Assembly (NCBI RefSeq): GCF_005405125.1
Contig: NZ_BJDL01000019.1
Location: 41,469-105,468, forward strand
Length of the DNA stretch: 64,000 bases
Source of the DNA: Lactiplantibacillus songbeiensis
GTDB taxonomy: Bacteria; Bacillota; Bacilli; Lactobacillales; Lactobacillaceae
Direction of reading: 5' to 3'
Positions 63,727 to 64,000 of the stretch are shown in pieces. A program made the translations under genes and the position numbers. The notes beneath the pieces were generated by a model. The model searched no databases. It had not been told where the DNA came from and saw nothing but the letters and a program-made list of their open reading frames with translations. Each line of letters begins with the position of its first letter. Position 1 is the stretch's first letter.

Positions 63727-63775
63727 TTGGTTTATCGCTATGAACATGATATGATATTAATTATCGTAATGATAA
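63727..63775 (+). promoter_or_regulatory. Promoter with Fur-like operator
   Basis: TTGGTT (63727-63732) and TATGAT (63750-63755) are 17 bp apart. TTATC-GTAAT-GATAA (63761-63775) overlaps the start region and fits the Fur/PerR-like operator pattern. Confidence 0.55.
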
Positions 63776-63814
63776 CTAAAATCAAATTACACGAATCGTC
63801 AAGGAGGACTTCAT

Positions 63815-63961
63815 TTGGACAAGCAAAAGATGGATAAGCAGAAAGTTGTTAAAACGTACGTGACCGATAATTTTTTCGGCAAAGGCCACTGGTTCACCAA
63901 ACTTTGGCAGACCCTCGTTGCCATTTTTCTACGTCTTGTCAATAAGAATGTTATTAAATAA
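63815..63961 (+). CDS. Small protein, 48 residues, unknown
   Basis: Start TTG after AAGGAGG at correct spacing, beginning MDKQKMDKQKVVKTYVTDNF. A short amphipathic or membrane helix follows (WFTKLWQTLVAIFLRLV) with a basic end NKNVIK. Function is not recognised. It is preceded by a promoter with a Fur-like operator, so metal or peroxide control is possible. It lies at the window end; the downstream context is not visible. Confidence 0.65.
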   Translation: MDKQKMDKQKVVKTYVTDNFFGKGHWFTKLWQTLVAIFLRLVNKNVIK

Positions 63962-64000
63962 ACGATTCATGATAAAAATATAGGGCATTGGTTCGGTGAC

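Overview
The window is chromosomal DNA of a low-to-moderate GC Gram-positive bacterium of the family Lactobacillaceae. The best fit, by inference from gene order, protein wording and genome style, is the Lactiplantibacillus plantarum/pentosus group. Supporting signs are strong AAGGAGG ribosome sites, frequent TTG/GTG starts, Firmicutes-specific genes (prp next to an N-extended rpmA, glnR-glnA, yqeG-yqeH-yhbY-nadD-yqeK-rsfS, T-box control of pheST, pbp2b with rpmG and a rhomboid gene), and several small secreted proteins with typical lactobacillus signal peptides.

Layout. 1-10.5 kb: minus-strand housekeeping block (recN, argR, tlyA-type methylase, ispA, xseB, xseA, folD, nusB, asp23-like, efp, M24 peptidase, rpmA, prp, rplU) with many stop/start overlaps. 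10.5-13.1 kb: TetR regulator, two tiny genes, a secreted protein and an AT-rich CRISPR leader. 13.1-15.4 kb: a type I-E-like array of 38 repeats and 37 spacers with no cas gene in the window. 15.5-19 kb: an isolated tRNA-Arg(UCU) and an uncharacterised minus-strand cluster that includes a dimeric-dUTPase-like gene. 19-29 kb: glnR-glnA, miaA, glycerophosphodiesterase, DUF3042 peptide, rhodanese-like protein, glucokinase, YqgQ, rhomboid protease, 5-FCL, rpmG and a class B PBP. 29-36 kb: YfhO, a HesB-like protein, and a LytTR-LiaF-like pair split by a complete IS200/IS605 element (tnpA, tnpB and a probable omega RNA). 36-45 kb: greA, udk, mltG, pheST with a T-box leader, an HxlR regulator, an HD hydrolase and a SpoU methylase. 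45-53 kb: acylphosphatase, a YidC lipoprotein, two tandem UbiA prenyltransferases, a two-component system, a frameshifted rarA and a probable orphan bacteriocin-immunity gene. 53-64 kb: gnd, two secreted proteins, rpmF, yceD, and the ylbM-to-yqeG ribosome-assembly/NAD block, ending with a 48-residue peptide gene behind a Fur-like operator.

The most unusual content is a set of roughly 150-bp intergenic elements, called here families A, B and C. They occur at ten sites. Each is closed by a long outer stem whose sequence differs between copies but keeps its pairing, around a shared core with a GTGTCG motif and hairpins whose loops resemble GACCGNNCTNYGGCT. Pairing maintained despite sequence change, modular outer stems, and deleted copies that keep only the outer stem together suggest a dispersed structured RNA or DNA element. 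I cannot match it to a named family from sequence alone.

Other notable points are the array without nearby cas genes, an IS insertion whose excision in silico restores the host reading frame, a rarA break at what looks like a short-repeat deletion, and several unannotated small proteins.
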